Source: JBNLBT01 sp050303435
Lineage (GTDB): Bacteria; Pseudomonadota; Gammaproteobacteria; Xanthomonadales; Marinicellaceae
Assembly: GCA_050303435.1 (NCBI GenBank)
Contig: JBNLBT010000101.1
Coordinates: forward strand, 1 to 11,801
Length of the DNA: 11,801 nt
Direction: 5' to 3'
The notes under the pieces are model-generated. The model saw only the letters and a list, made by a program, of their open reading frames with translations. It did not search any database and was not told where the DNA came from. Shown here in pieces: positions 1-6,754 of the stretch. A program made the translations under genes and the position numbers. The number at the start of each line of letters is the position of its first letter. Position 1 is the stretch's first letter.

Positions 1-1109
1 TGAATCTCCGCGGCCCCGGCGTCGATCGCCGGCGATTCGGGTGACAGCGCCACCACACCGGCTTCGTCGCGCGGCAGTGCCTCGGCATCGGTGGCGTTCA
101 TATCGTCCGGTGCATTGAACGGACAGGTGTCGTCACTGCTCAGGTTGTAACCCAGCGAATCCAGCACAGCGGAGGAATTTTCATTGAAAAAACACGCGGT
201 GGGGAAAAACGGTTGCGGCACACCCACTTCGTAACGCTGGAAATCCAGCAGATTATTGGCCGCCACCAGCCGTCCTGTGAACGGTTGCCAGGCGGCCGCG
301 TAGTCATGGTGCACCCAGGTGTTGCTGTGCAGCCAGATCACCGCTTCACTCTGAGTTGTCAGTGAATAGTAATCGCTGTCAAAAGTGTTGTTCAGCAGCA
401 TCACTGTTGGATTCAAACCGTTCAGCAGCGGTGGTGAGATTGCGCCCGCTGTGTCCAGATACAGATCGGACGTATAGAAACCGGCAATGTTTGCCCAGAA
501 TCGGCTGTGTTCTATGACCGCCGTGGCAGACTCAGCGATTGCGATGGCCCCTCCGAACAAGCCGGCGTTTTCAGAAAACACGCCATCGATGATGGTCAGA
601 TGGGCGTTGTTGCGGGCCATGATGGCGCCGCCGAAACCCTGGGTGAAGTTGAGGTTGAAGCGCACCCCTTGCATGGTCAGGCGACTGTCGTCAAGCAACG
701 ACACGGTGCCATTCGCAATGTGCGAGAATTGCCGGATTTCAAACGGCCCCTGCAGCCGCACATCGGCGCTGTCCTTCAGCTCCATCAATTTAAAAAATGG
801 CGGCTGGGTTAAATCGGCCTGCGCGCGCTGAAAATACACCGTCTCTCCGGAGGCGTTGATCAATGACACGTCGCTGAAAATGGCCGGCAAAGCCAGCACG
901 CCATTGAACGCCTCGGTGAATTCAAAAGCCGCGCCGTCGCCCGGCACCACGCGAATTTCATCCGCATCGGGCGCGTTGTTTGCCTGCACCAGCGCCTGAA
1001 TCAACGCCGCCTCATCGCCCACCGGCACTTCATACACGGCCGCGCCGCCGTGACCGGCACAGAACAGAGCCACCCACGCCATGGCGGTTGTTGTCCTTAT
1101 ATTTCTCAT
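1..1109 (-). CDS. Exported parallel beta-helix protein (choice-of-anchor Q-like), 3' end missing
   Basis: Translating the minus strand from ATG at 1109 gives 369 open codons that run off the left edge, so the C-terminus is missing. The first 23 or so residues (MRNIRTTTAMAWVALFCAGH) look like a signal peptide. The body is rich in short Asn/Gly-containing strands of beta-helix type, such as GGAIMARNNAHLTIIDG followed by VFSENAGLFGGAIAIAES. Further on come SLGYNLSSDDTCPF and, beside the window edge, SPESPAIDAG. The last two motifs are typical of the right-handed beta-helix secreted proteins called choice-of-anchor Q. The start is chosen because AGGAG lies 7 nt upstream; the ATGs at 1113 and 1116 are in another frame. 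The likely role is a surface or secreted structural or adhesive protein; no catalytic residues can be assigned. It is divergent from the FG-GAP gene. Family is fairly sure, function unknown. Confidence 0.85.
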   Translation of the reverse strand, partial: MRNIRTTTAMAWVALFCAGHGGAAVYEVPVGDEAALIQALVQANNAPDADEIRVVPGDGAAFEFTEAFNGVLALPAIFSDVSLINASGETVYFQRAQADLTQPPFFKLMELKDSADVRLQGPFEIRQFSHIANGTVSLLDDSRLTMQGVRFNLNFTQGFGGAIMARNNAHLTIIDGVFSENAGLFGGAIAIAESATAVIEHSRFWANIAGFYTSDLYLDTAGAISPPLLNGLNPTVMLLNNTFDSDYYSLTTQSEAVIWLHSNTWVHHDYAAAWQPFTGRLVAANNLLDFQRYEVGVPQPFFPTACFFNENSSAVLDSLGYNLSSDDTCPFNAPDDMNATDAEALPRDEAGVVALSPESPAIDAGAAEI

Positions 1110-1345
1110 CCATCATCTCCTGTTGCGCGCGCCAAACCCGCCGTTGCAGGCATCCATTGGCCGGCGCGCCATTGCATGATTAAAGATACTGCACTCAGAA
1201 TTAAATACACGTTAAACGCAGACAAATCACGACAAGCGCAAACAAAGCCGTTCAGCGGCATGAATTTGGCCTGTTTTGCGCTTCAATTACGCACGAATCA
1301 ACAGAGAAGCGGACACATTCATCCGCACGCGCAAGGGAGATCATC
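1110..1345. other. Divergent intergenic spacer
   Basis: This 236-bp spacer separates the divergent beta-helix and FG-GAP genes. Its middle, about 1175-1300, is visibly richer in A and T than the flanking genes, as expected for a promoter region. I found no pair of -35 and -10 boxes with good spacing on either strand, no hairpin terminator and no small gene with a ribosome binding site. Confidence 0.6.
1117..1121 (-). promoter_or_regulatory. Ribosome binding site of the beta-helix gene
   Basis: AGGAG on the minus strand sits 7 nt before ATG 1109. It decides between three closely spaced ATGs (1109, 1113, 1116); only 1109 opens the long reading frame. Confidence 0.7.
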
Positions 1346-2662
1346 ATGATTGCACAGTACGCAAGGCACGCATCCACCGCTCAGGACTGGCAGAACAACA
1401 GACACCACATCCTCGCTGCACTGCTGCTTGCGCTCTGCTGCTGCCCGGGTCTGGCCACAGCCCTGCCGGGACCGGAACAACGCATCGATGCACTCAACGG
1501 CGATGCCGGCGATTTGTACGGCCACGCGGTGGCGGTGCACGGCCGCTGGGCGGTCGTTGGCGCGCCGGGCGACGACGACGCCGGCATCAACGCCGGCGCC
1601 GCCTACATTTATCGCTTCAGCGGCGATGCCTGGGTGGCGTTCGACAAACTCACCGCCGGTGCCGGCGCCGACGATTTCGATGAATTCGGTTACGCCGTGG
1701 CGGTGGAGCGCGACCTGATGGCCGTCGGTGCGCGCTGGGACGACGACGCCGCGTTCGACGCCGGCGCGGTGTATTTGTACGCCTTCGACGGCGTCGCATG
1801 GAATCCACTGGAGAAACTGGTGCCCACCGACGCGGTGGTCTCGGCTTTCGCCTTCGGCTCGGCGGTGGACATCGGCATCGCGGTGCCCGAAGCCGGCAGT
1901 GTGGAACTGACCAATGTGCTGGTGGGCGCGCCGCGCGCCGACAATTTCCAGGGCGCGGTGTATTTGTTTCAACAAACCGGGCCGTTCTGGCCGGCACTGG
2001 GGCGCTTCAGCGACAGCGACGACAGCGGACTGCTGGACGCCGGCGAGTTCGGCACCGCGGTGGCGATGCGCGGCGATGCCTTCATCGCCGGGGCACCGCT
2101 GGACGATCAATTGGGCAACAACTCAGGCGCCGCCTATCTGTACGGTCGCACCAACATCATTGACATCTGGAACGAGGTGTTGGCGCTGTACCCGAGCGCG
2201 GGTCAGGCCGGCGACCGCTTTGGACAGGCCGTGGCCATCGACGCCAACATCGCGGTGATCGGCGCACCGGCCACCAACGGCCGACCTGGCCGCGTGTTCG
2301 CAGTCGGCAACACCACCACCGAACTGACAGCCGGCGTCAACGGCGATGATTTCGGCGCCGCGGTGGCGGTCGACTGGCAGGCCAACTGGCTGCTGGTGGG
2401 CGCGCCGCACACCGAATTCGGCGGTCCGCCTGGCGCCAAAGCCGGCGCGGTGCACGTGTACCGGCGCGACGCGCTGGATGCGTGGCAGTGGCAGGGGGCC
2501 GTGGTCGCCAGCGACGCGGCCATCAACAAAGGCTTTGGCAACGCCATCGCCCTCAGGGCCCACGACGCGGTGATCGGCGCCGACGAATCCGACGCGCTGA
2601 CCGACGGCGCGGCGTATCTGTTTACGGAACGCATTTTCATCGATGGGCTGGACGCGCCGTGA
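1346..2662 (+). CDS. Exported FG-GAP repeat beta-propeller protein
   Basis: The product is 438 aa. A long positive-to-neutral n-region is followed by a hydrophobic stretch at about residues 22-39 (ILAALLLALCCCPGLATA), read as a signal peptide cleaved near residue 39. The rest consists of seven repeats with the pattern FGxAVAV, then VGAP, then GAVYLY, starting near residues 55, 108, 168, 233, 290, 337 and 394. Seven such repeats are the number needed for a closed integrin-alpha-like FG-GAP propeller. Asp-rich loops such as GDDDAGINAG and WDDDAAFDAG resemble the calcium-binding loops of this fold. Residues 223-234 (DSDDSGLLDAGE) match a canonical EF-hand loop. The protein ends IFIDGLDAP. AAGGGAG lies 6 nt upstream of the ATG. 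It probably acts outside the cell, in adhesion or calcium-stabilised binding; the ligand is unknown. It converges on the cupin gene with only 27 bp between the two. Confidence 0.88.
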   Translation: MIAQYARHASTAQDWQNNRHHILAALLLALCCCPGLATALPGPEQRIDALNGDAGDLYGHAVAVHGRWAVVGAPGDDDAGINAGAAYIYRFSGDAWVAFDKLTAGAGADDFDEFGYAVAVERDLMAVGARWDDDAAFDAGAVYLYAFDGVAWNPLEKLVPTDAVVSAFAFGSAVDIGIAVPEAGSVELTNVLVGAPRADNFQGAVYLFQQTGPFWPALGRFSDSDDSGLLDAGEFGTAVAMRGDAFIAGAPLDDQLGNNSGAAYLYGRTNIIDIWNEVLALYPSAGQAGDRFGQAVAIDANIAVIGAPATNGRPGRVFAVGNTTTELTAGVNGDDFGAAVAVDWQANWLLVGAPHTEFGGPPGAKAGAVHVYRRDALDAWQWQGAVVASDAAINKGFGNAIALRAHDAVIGADESDALTDGAAYLFTERIFIDGLDAP

Positions 2663-2689
2663 AAATCAACGGCCACTCAGCGAGGAAAT

Positions 2690-3091
2690 TCAGAGCGCTT
2701 TGTGCTGCGTGTCCTGACCGGGCGTGATGAACAGCACACAGGCGTGCTGTGCGGTTTCGGCCGTGTGCCACACACCGCGCGGAATCACGGCGTATTGCCC
2801 GGGGCGGTCCAGTTCAACGCGGATGACTTCGCCGTCCATTTGCAAACAAAACGTCGCCCGGCCGCTCATGAGAATCACCACTTCATCGCCGTTTGGGTGC
2901 ATTTCCCAGGCGTCCCAGTCTTCACTGAACTGGAAAGCAGAAATCAATTCATGCCCGGCGAACTGCGCGTAGTCGCGGTCCAAACGGTGGTACACCTCGG
3001 CGTCTGCGCGTTCAATGCACACACCCTTGTCCGGCCGCATGACCGCAAAATCGGTAAAAATATCCAGTGCCTGAGGCGCGGTTTTGTTCAT
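2690..3091 (-). CDS. Small single-domain cupin protein
   Basis: From ATG 3091 (MNKTAPQALDIFTDF) the product is 133 aa, a usual size for a one-domain cupin. Cupin motif 1 is seen as EMHPNGDEVVILMSG: His, then Glu, with Glu-x6-Gly in place, but the first His of the classical HxH is replaced by Glu. Cupin motif 2 is GQYAVIPRGVWHTAET, matching G-x5-P-x-G-x2-H, with Thr in place of the final Asn. Metal binding through the remaining residues is possible but not certain. The frame stays open to a GTG at 3139, but that start and the ATG at 3121 lie upstream of, or within a few bases of, the promoter -10 box, so ATG 3091 is preferred. It has a weak AGG 7 nt upstream. Cytoplasmic; substrate unknown. 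Such proteins range from sugar or small-molecule binding to dioxygenase activity. Confidence 0.82.
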   Translation of the reverse strand: MNKTAPQALDIFTDFAVMRPDKGVCIERADAEVYHRLDRDYAQFAGHELISAFQFSEDWDAWEMHPNGDEVVILMSGRATFCLQMDGEVIRVELDRPGQYAVIPRGVWHTAETAQHACVLFITPGQDTQHKAL

Positions 3092-3123
3092 CGGCTGACC
3101 TGCGGAACGCGTTGAAAACATGC

Positions 3124-3152
3124 AGTATAAAGCTCGCACACGCTCTGGCCAA
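3124..3152 (-). promoter_or_regulatory. Sigma70-type promoter of the cupin gene
   Basis: On the minus strand TTGGCC (3152-3147, 4 of 6 consensus bases) is followed after exactly 17 bp by TATACT (3129-3124, 5 of 6). Transcription would begin near 3116, leaving a leader of about 25 nt before ATG 3091. A perfect inverted repeat, GCGCA-TTG-TGCGC at 3154-3166, lies 1 bp upstream of the -35 box. It could be an operator or the end of the upstream lytTR transcript. Confidence 0.6.
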
Positions 3153-3168
3153 GGCGCATTGTGCGCGT

Positions 3169-3996
3169 TCAGGCCTGCGACACCTCGCGGACCTGTAAGG
3201 CGCGATTCAAGGCCGCGCTGCGACGGCGCGACAGCGGCAATTCAGTGCCGTCGAGTAAATGCAGCCGGGCCCGGCCATCGCTGCGCCGCAGGCATTCGAT
3301 GCGCGCCAGATTGACCAGACAGGCGCGGTGTGTGCGAAAAAATCCATGCCGGGCCAGGTCTTTTTCCAGGCGCTGCATGGTGTCTTTTTTCATGTGCTGA
3401 CCGGCACCGCAGTGCAACACCACGTAGTTGTCGCAAGCTTCGATCCAGTCGATCTCGTCCACCGCCACCCGGCGGCTGCCGCGCACGTCGCGAATCAACA
3501 CATGCATCGGTCCCGTGCCGTGGGCCGCCTGTAGGCGCCGGCGCAAGGCGAAAACGGTGGCCAGCGCGATCACCAGCCAGTACAGCATCAGTTCATACGG
3601 CATCCAGCGCAGGCATTTTTCCCACCAGGCGGTGAAAAAATCGAAACTCAAAGCAAACGCCAGCCACAACAACGCGGTGTCCAGTGCCAGGTGTCCTGCA
3701 GCGATCAGCAGACCGGCGCCCAGGTGCACAGCCCAGGCGCGTGCACCGCTGGCAGGCCACAACGGCCACCTGCGGCTCAGCTGCACCACCCCCCAGGCCA
3801 ACGCAACCCAGGTCAAGTGGCTGAGCGCCACGGCCAGTGTATAGGCCGGCCAACCCACGCGCAGTTGCATGGACGGCGCCAGACGTGGCCAGGTGGCGGC
3901 CACGCTCATCCAGGTGGTCAGCCCGGCCAGTGCAAAACCGAAGAGCAACCAGCGCATCGGCGCGTGAGAGGTGTGTTGCGTGTTTTGCGTGTGCAT
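3169..3996 (-). CDS. Membrane-anchored LytTR-family transcription regulator
   Basis: Starting at ATG 3996 (MHTQNTQHTSHAPMRW) the product is 275 aa. About the first 140 residues carry four hydrophobic segments, near residues 15-36, 46-68, 82-106 and 120-140. About residues 168-270 form a LytTR DNA-binding domain: VAVDEIDWIEACDNYVVLHC, then the hallmark FFRTHRACLVNLARIECLRR, then LLDGTELPLSRRRSAALNRAL. This is a one-component regulator: a membrane sensor fused directly to DNA binding, without a receiver domain. No histidine kinase lies beside it. The frame is open to 4170, but that would overlap the upstream lipoprotein gene, so the start inside the gap was taken. ATG 3957 (MRWLLF) is the alternative, because neither start has a good ribosome binding site. 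A TACAAT box at about 4008-4003 could be a -10, which would favour 3957. The gene is 28 bp downstream of the lipoprotein gene and may be cotranscribed with it. Confidence 0.87.
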   Translation of the reverse strand: MHTQNTQHTSHAPMRWLLFGFALAGLTTWMSVAATWPRLAPSMQLRVGWPAYTLAVALSHLTWVALAWGVVQLSRRWPLWPASGARAWAVHLGAGLLIAAGHLALDTALLWLAFALSFDFFTAWWEKCLRWMPYELMLYWLVIALATVFALRRRLQAAHGTGPMHVLIRDVRGSRRVAVDEIDWIEACDNYVVLHCGAGQHMKKDTMQRLEKDLARHGFFRTHRACLVNLARIECLRRSDGRARLHLLDGTELPLSRRRSAALNRALQVREVSQA

Positions 3997-4024
3997 GCCT
4001 GCATTGTACCCCGTGAACAGCAAC

Positions 4025-4756
4025 TCAGGGCGCACGATTCTGTAGCGTCCAGTCGCCCCAGTTGCCGCCGGTGCGCATGCGCACGGTGCGCCGTGAATCC
4101 ACGGTGATCCAAAGTGTTTTGTCGCGCAGGCCGCTGGCCCGCACTTTCCAGCACGGCACCGGCACGCCATCCAGCGTCAAGGTTTCCTGAGCCAGAACCT
4201 GCACGTCACTCCAGTGCACCCGCGTCTCACCGGTGAGGTCCAGCGTCGGGATGGAAGCGGTGAAGCCGTGATCCAGTGGCAGAGAAGCGATGGCGAAATT
4301 GATCAGCGCCGGTTCAAACACGGCGTGTGGGTAGCGTTTGTCGTAGCGCACGGGGCGATAACTGCTGCCGGCCGTCGGCGTGAGCTCACCGCTCAGATGG
4401 CCGTCCTGCAGCTTCAGCTCCAGGGTGTAATCAGGCATCACCAAGCGCCGGCCAAGCAGCGCCAGCGTGCGTGCATCCAGCGTCATCACGTCGTTGGACT
4501 CACTCGCTTCACCGAACAGCACCGCCACGCGCCAGACCGCCCGCCCGTCGAGCACCTCGCGCGTCACTTCATAGCGCATGCCCTGGCCAAAGAATTTTTC
4601 AAAGACTTCGGTCTGCGGCCGCATGAAACCGGTCTGCTGTGTGACCTCACCCGGCACAAATGGCGCATACAGCGCCTCCGCTTGCGGCCGATATTCATTG
4701 CAGGCAGTCAACACAACCACCAGGCAGATGGCCAGGGATCGATTCAGGGTGCGCAT
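4025..4756 (-). CDS. Lipoprotein resembling DUF3108 family
   Basis: The product is 243 aa from ATG 4756. Residues 1-19 (MRTLNRSLAICLVVVLTAC) form a lipoprotein signal peptide with lipobox LTAC and modified Cys19. The next residue is Asn, not Asp, so outer-membrane sorting is expected. The mature part has many short beta strands and the pattern of DUF3108-like proteins: YEVTREVLDGRAVWRV near residues 60-75, VMTLDARTLALLGRRL, and towards the end VPVPCWKVRASG followed by KTLWITVDSRRTVRMRT. It resembles a beta-barrel or beta-sandwich lipid-binding fold, but this is inferred from pattern, not alignment. GGAGAAG lies ahead of ATG 4756, which settles the start although the frame is open to 4825. A TATCAT box at 4788-4783 could be a -10, with no good -35. 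Function unknown. Confidence 0.75.
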   Translation of the reverse strand: MRTLNRSLAICLVVVLTACNEYRPQAEALYAPFVPGEVTQQTGFMRPQTEVFEKFFGQGMRYEVTREVLDGRAVWRVAVLFGEASESNDVMTLDARTLALLGRRLVMPDYTLELKLQDGHLSGELTPTAGSSYRPVRYDKRYPHAVFEPALINFAIASLPLDHGFTASIPTLDLTGETRVHWSDVQVLAQETLTLDGVPVPCWKVRASGLRDKTLWITVDSRRTVRMRTGGNWGDWTLQNRAP

Positions 4757-4760
4757 GGGA

Positions 4761-4767
4761 CTTCTCC
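4761..4767 (-). promoter_or_regulatory. Ribosome binding site of the lipoprotein gene
   Basis: GGAGAAG on the minus strand ends 4 nt before ATG 4756, with GGAG 7 nt away. It fixes the start immediately before the lipoprotein signal peptide and argues against the upstream extension to 4825. Confidence 0.7.
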
Positions 4768-4867
4768 AGATTGAATGCCCCGATGATAGCCACCCAGCGC
4801 CGAAAGCCCAGCCGCAATCCGTCAACGGCGCCCGCCCGTGGGCGAACGGCCGTGCGCAGCGAAGGGC

Positions 4868-5476
4868 TCAGAGGGCATTCATCGCGCGCACCAGATTGTC
4901 ACGCGCCTGTTGCTGCAAACGTGAATAAAAGTACTCGCTGTGGTAAATGCGCGACCGATGCAGGAAAGACGCCAACACCGCGCGGCGTTTTTTGCGGTAC
5001 ACAAACCACGGCACCCAGCGGTATTCGGCGCGCACCGCCCGCTCAAATGCATCGTAAACAGAAGGCTCGGTGCCAAGGATGGACAGATCAATGTCCAGCA
5101 TCCAGCCGGCGTCTTCGCTGCTCACTTCGCTGCGGTGTTCAGTGGCCATGATCAGGCCGTGCACGTGTTCGGCCAGTTCCGCCTGCGCGCCATTGTGCAG
5201 CAGAAAGTCCCGCGCCCAGTCGGCGCTGTCGCGTTCATTGTGCGCTGAGCGGGTTTTGTACACCGCGTCGTGAAACCAGATCGCCAGTTCCAGCGCATCC
5301 GGCCGCTGCACCCGATCCCGCACATCGTCCAGATGCCGCAGCATGGCGCGGATGTGCGCCGCGGTGTGATAGCGCCGGTGTTTCTCGGCATACGCGGCCT
5401 CCAGTGCGCGGTGAACTTCGTCACACGGCGGCAAGCCCAGCCGTTGCATCAACGCGTGCCAGCGATCCCGCGTCAT
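4868..5476 (-). CDS. HD-superfamily metal-dependent phosphohydrolase
   Basis: The product is 202 aa from ATG 5476, close to the usual size of the COG4339-type predicted HD phosphohydrolases. Metal-binding residues are visible in order: RRYHTAAHIRAML (first His), IWFHDAVY (the His-Asp pair), MATEHRS (His) and MLDIDLSILG (Asp). The C-terminal RKKRRAVLASFLHRSRIYHSEYF is also characteristic. The family is expected to hydrolyse a phosphate ester or nucleotide in the cytoplasm; the substrate is unknown. The ATG shares the bases ATGA (5476-5473) with the stop codon of the upstream gene, indicating translational coupling. The longer frame to 5647 would lie wholly inside the upstream gene and is rejected. 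Confidence 0.87.
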   Translation of the reverse strand: MTRDRWHALMQRLGLPPCDEVHRALEAAYAEKHRRYHTAAHIRAMLRHLDDVRDRVQRPDALELAIWFHDAVYKTRSAHNERDSADWARDFLLHNGAQAELAEHVHGLIMATEHRSEVSSEDAGWMLDIDLSILGTEPSVYDAFERAVRAEYRWVPWFVYRKKRRAVLASFLHRSRIYHSEYFYSRLQQQARDNLVRAMNAL

Positions 5477-5889
5477 CGCCCGGCAACCCGCGGCGCGTCG
5501 TCGGCCCGCAAACCCAGCGCCTGCAACAGATTTTTCCCGGCCAGCACCAGATACAACCAGGCTTTGCGCCAGCGATTGCCCAGCAACACGATGTGCACAT
5601 GCCAGCCCTTTTCCCGCCGCGCGCTGTAGCCGCTGAACAACAGACACCAGGCTTCGGCGTCGCCGAGATGTTGCGTTGACAATTGCTGCGCATGGCGCGT
5701 GGCCAAGGCCAGCATTTCGGCCACTTCTGTGGCCGCAGGCTGACCCTGGGACAGTGGAAATGCCAGCAGATAATAGCGCGGAATCCAGGCCCTGCGAATG
5801 CGCAGCAAGTGGCAGTGCCGGCCGGACGCCAGGTTCAGTTGATGCGCCTCTCCCGACTCGCGGCGTTCATTGGATTTAACGGTTTTCAT
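5473..5889 (-). CDS. Hypothetical protein, 138 aa, overlapped on both sides
   Basis: I do not recognise this family. The protein is basic, lacks a signal peptide and starts MKTVKSNERRESGEAHQLNL. The middle is mixed (RAWIPRYYLLAFPLSQGQPAA, then a likely helix EVAEMLALATRHAQQLS). The most distinctive stretch is GWHVHIVLLGNRWRKAW followed by LYLVLAGKNLLQALGL, a His-x-His strand followed by an aromatic and basic helix, possibly amphipathic. The HVH recalls the HIT-type strand, but the full histidine triad is absent. The start overlaps the upstream membrane-protein gene by 14 bp, with GGAG 8 nt ahead, and the stop overlaps the HD gene by 4 bp. The reading frame is real by context; function is unknown and could be an accessory of the HD enzyme. 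Confidence 0.7.
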   Translation of the reverse strand: MKTVKSNERRESGEAHQLNLASGRHCHLLRIRRAWIPRYYLLAFPLSQGQPAATEVAEMLALATRHAQQLSTQHLGDAEAWCLLFSGYSARREKGWHVHIVLLGNRWRKAWLYLVLAGKNLLQALGLRADDAPRVAGR

Positions 5890-6631
5890 GCCCCGTGCTC
5901 CGCATTTGATTGATCCATTTTATCACCCCGGACAGCCCCAGGCCCAATTGCATCAGCAACAGCCCTGGCAGCGCAATGGCCCAGTAACCGAACTCGGAAA
6001 TTTCGATCACCGCAATCAGCCCCATGAGCGCAGCCACGGCGATGAACACCCGGGCACCGGTGGTCCGTTGGATGGCCTTGAAGGTTAAAAAAGCACTGAG
6101 CACAACCCAAAGCCAGCCCAAAGACTCGGTGATGATCCTGCGAATTTGCTGCGTCCGGTGAAAGCGTTGCTTTGCCTGTTGTTGCACTTGCCAATGTTGT
6201 CTGATGCGCGCCTCATCGGTGGCGCCCAGCGCGTTCAGGTCAACCCTGGGATGACGGCCACTGTTCCGATAATAACGCCAGTCCGCCAAATCATTGATCT
6301 CTCCCCGACCCGTGAAAAATTCCCATGCCACGGTCATTTCCAGCCAGCCTTCGAAGGCAGACATTTCAGATGTCTGCCAAGTCTCTGTCAACGCCGCATC
6401 CGCCCAGCCGGGCACCGGCACAAGATCCAACAAACGACTGCACCTTGGATGCACCGCCCGTTCCACCACATGCAATCGAACCCGACAGACTGAATCGGCG
6501 CACCAGCCGATGAAATGTTCCTGCAATGCCGTACATTTCGATGCCCGGACTTCAGCACAGATCATCACGCCGAGACACAAACCCAACAGCAATCGACCCA
6601 TTGCTTGTACACATCCCTTAAATGCATTCAT
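5876..6631 (-). CDS. Hypothetical exported membrane protein with Cys-rich N-terminal domain
   Basis: The 251-aa product is not a family I recognise. Residues 11-30 (MGRLLLGLCLGVMICAEVRA) look like a signal peptide or first membrane segment. After it come four cysteines, C33, C44, C49 and C64, in a region that would be periplasmic and could form two disulfides. A Trp/Glu-rich middle follows, including FEGWLEMTVAWEFFTGRGE and ADWRYYRNSGRHP. After a Gln/Arg-rich helix (about 140-168) the C-terminal part has three hydrophobic segments near 171-188, 194-213 and 216-237. The start at 6631 has only a weak AGG; Met11 is the alternative. It is the first gene of the overlapping minus-strand unit and is divergent from the sigma factor gene across a 123-bp gap. 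Confidence 0.72.
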   Translation of the reverse strand: MNAFKGCVQAMGRLLLGLCLGVMICAEVRASKCTALQEHFIGWCADSVCRVRLHVVERAVHPRCSRLLDLVPVPGWADAALTETWQTSEMSAFEGWLEMTVAWEFFTGRGEINDLADWRYYRNSGRHPRVDLNALGATDEARIRQHWQVQQQAKQRFHRTQQIRRIITESLGWLWVVLSAFLTFKAIQRTTGARVFIAVAALMGLIAVIEISEFGYWAIALPGLLLMQLGLGLSGVIKWINQMRSTGHENR

Positions 6632-6693
6632 GCCTGGATGGACCGATTCAGTTCAGTGAAGTTCTGTGCCAATCATTTCAATCGCACAGACCG

Positions 6694-6722
6694 TGCACAA
6701 GCGCCTTGCCGGGTGCTAGAAT
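6694..6722 (+). promoter_or_regulatory. Extended -10 promoter of the sigma factor/kinase operon
   Basis: TGCACA (6694-6699, 4 of 6) is followed after 17 bp by TAGAAT (6717-6722, 5 of 6). TGC immediately before the -10 makes it an extended -10 element. A start near 6729 gives a leader of about 26 nt before ATG 6755 and supports that start codon over the open frame reaching back to 6515. This looks like a housekeeping sigma70 promoter rather than an autoregulated ECF one. Confidence 0.55.
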
Positions 6723-6754
6723 GTGGGCGCAGGTTTTTCATCGGGATCGATGGC

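Noticed and set aside
487..831. Plus-strand open frames opposite the beta-helix gene
   Set aside because: The minus strand carries a continuous 369-codon frame with signal peptide, ribosome binding site and beta-helix motifs; the plus frames have none of these.
1319..2110. 263-codon open frame antisense to the FG-GAP gene
   Set aside because: It mirrors the repeats of the real gene and gives His/Gly/Ala-rich sequence without family features; the plus-strand gene has signal peptide, ribosome binding site and seven repeats.
2663..2689. Bidirectional terminator between the convergent FG-GAP and cupin genes
   Set aside because: The 27-bp gap contains no inverted repeat or T tract that I can see.
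4806..4860. GC-rich inverted repeat after the HD gene (CGCC-CACG-GGCG on the minus strand) as a terminator
   Set aside because: The perfect stem is only 4 bp and no T run follows; too weak to call.
5590..5620. HIT-family histidine triad in the 138-aa protein
   Set aside because: Only one His-x-His (HVH) is present, without the third His and the upstream family motifs.
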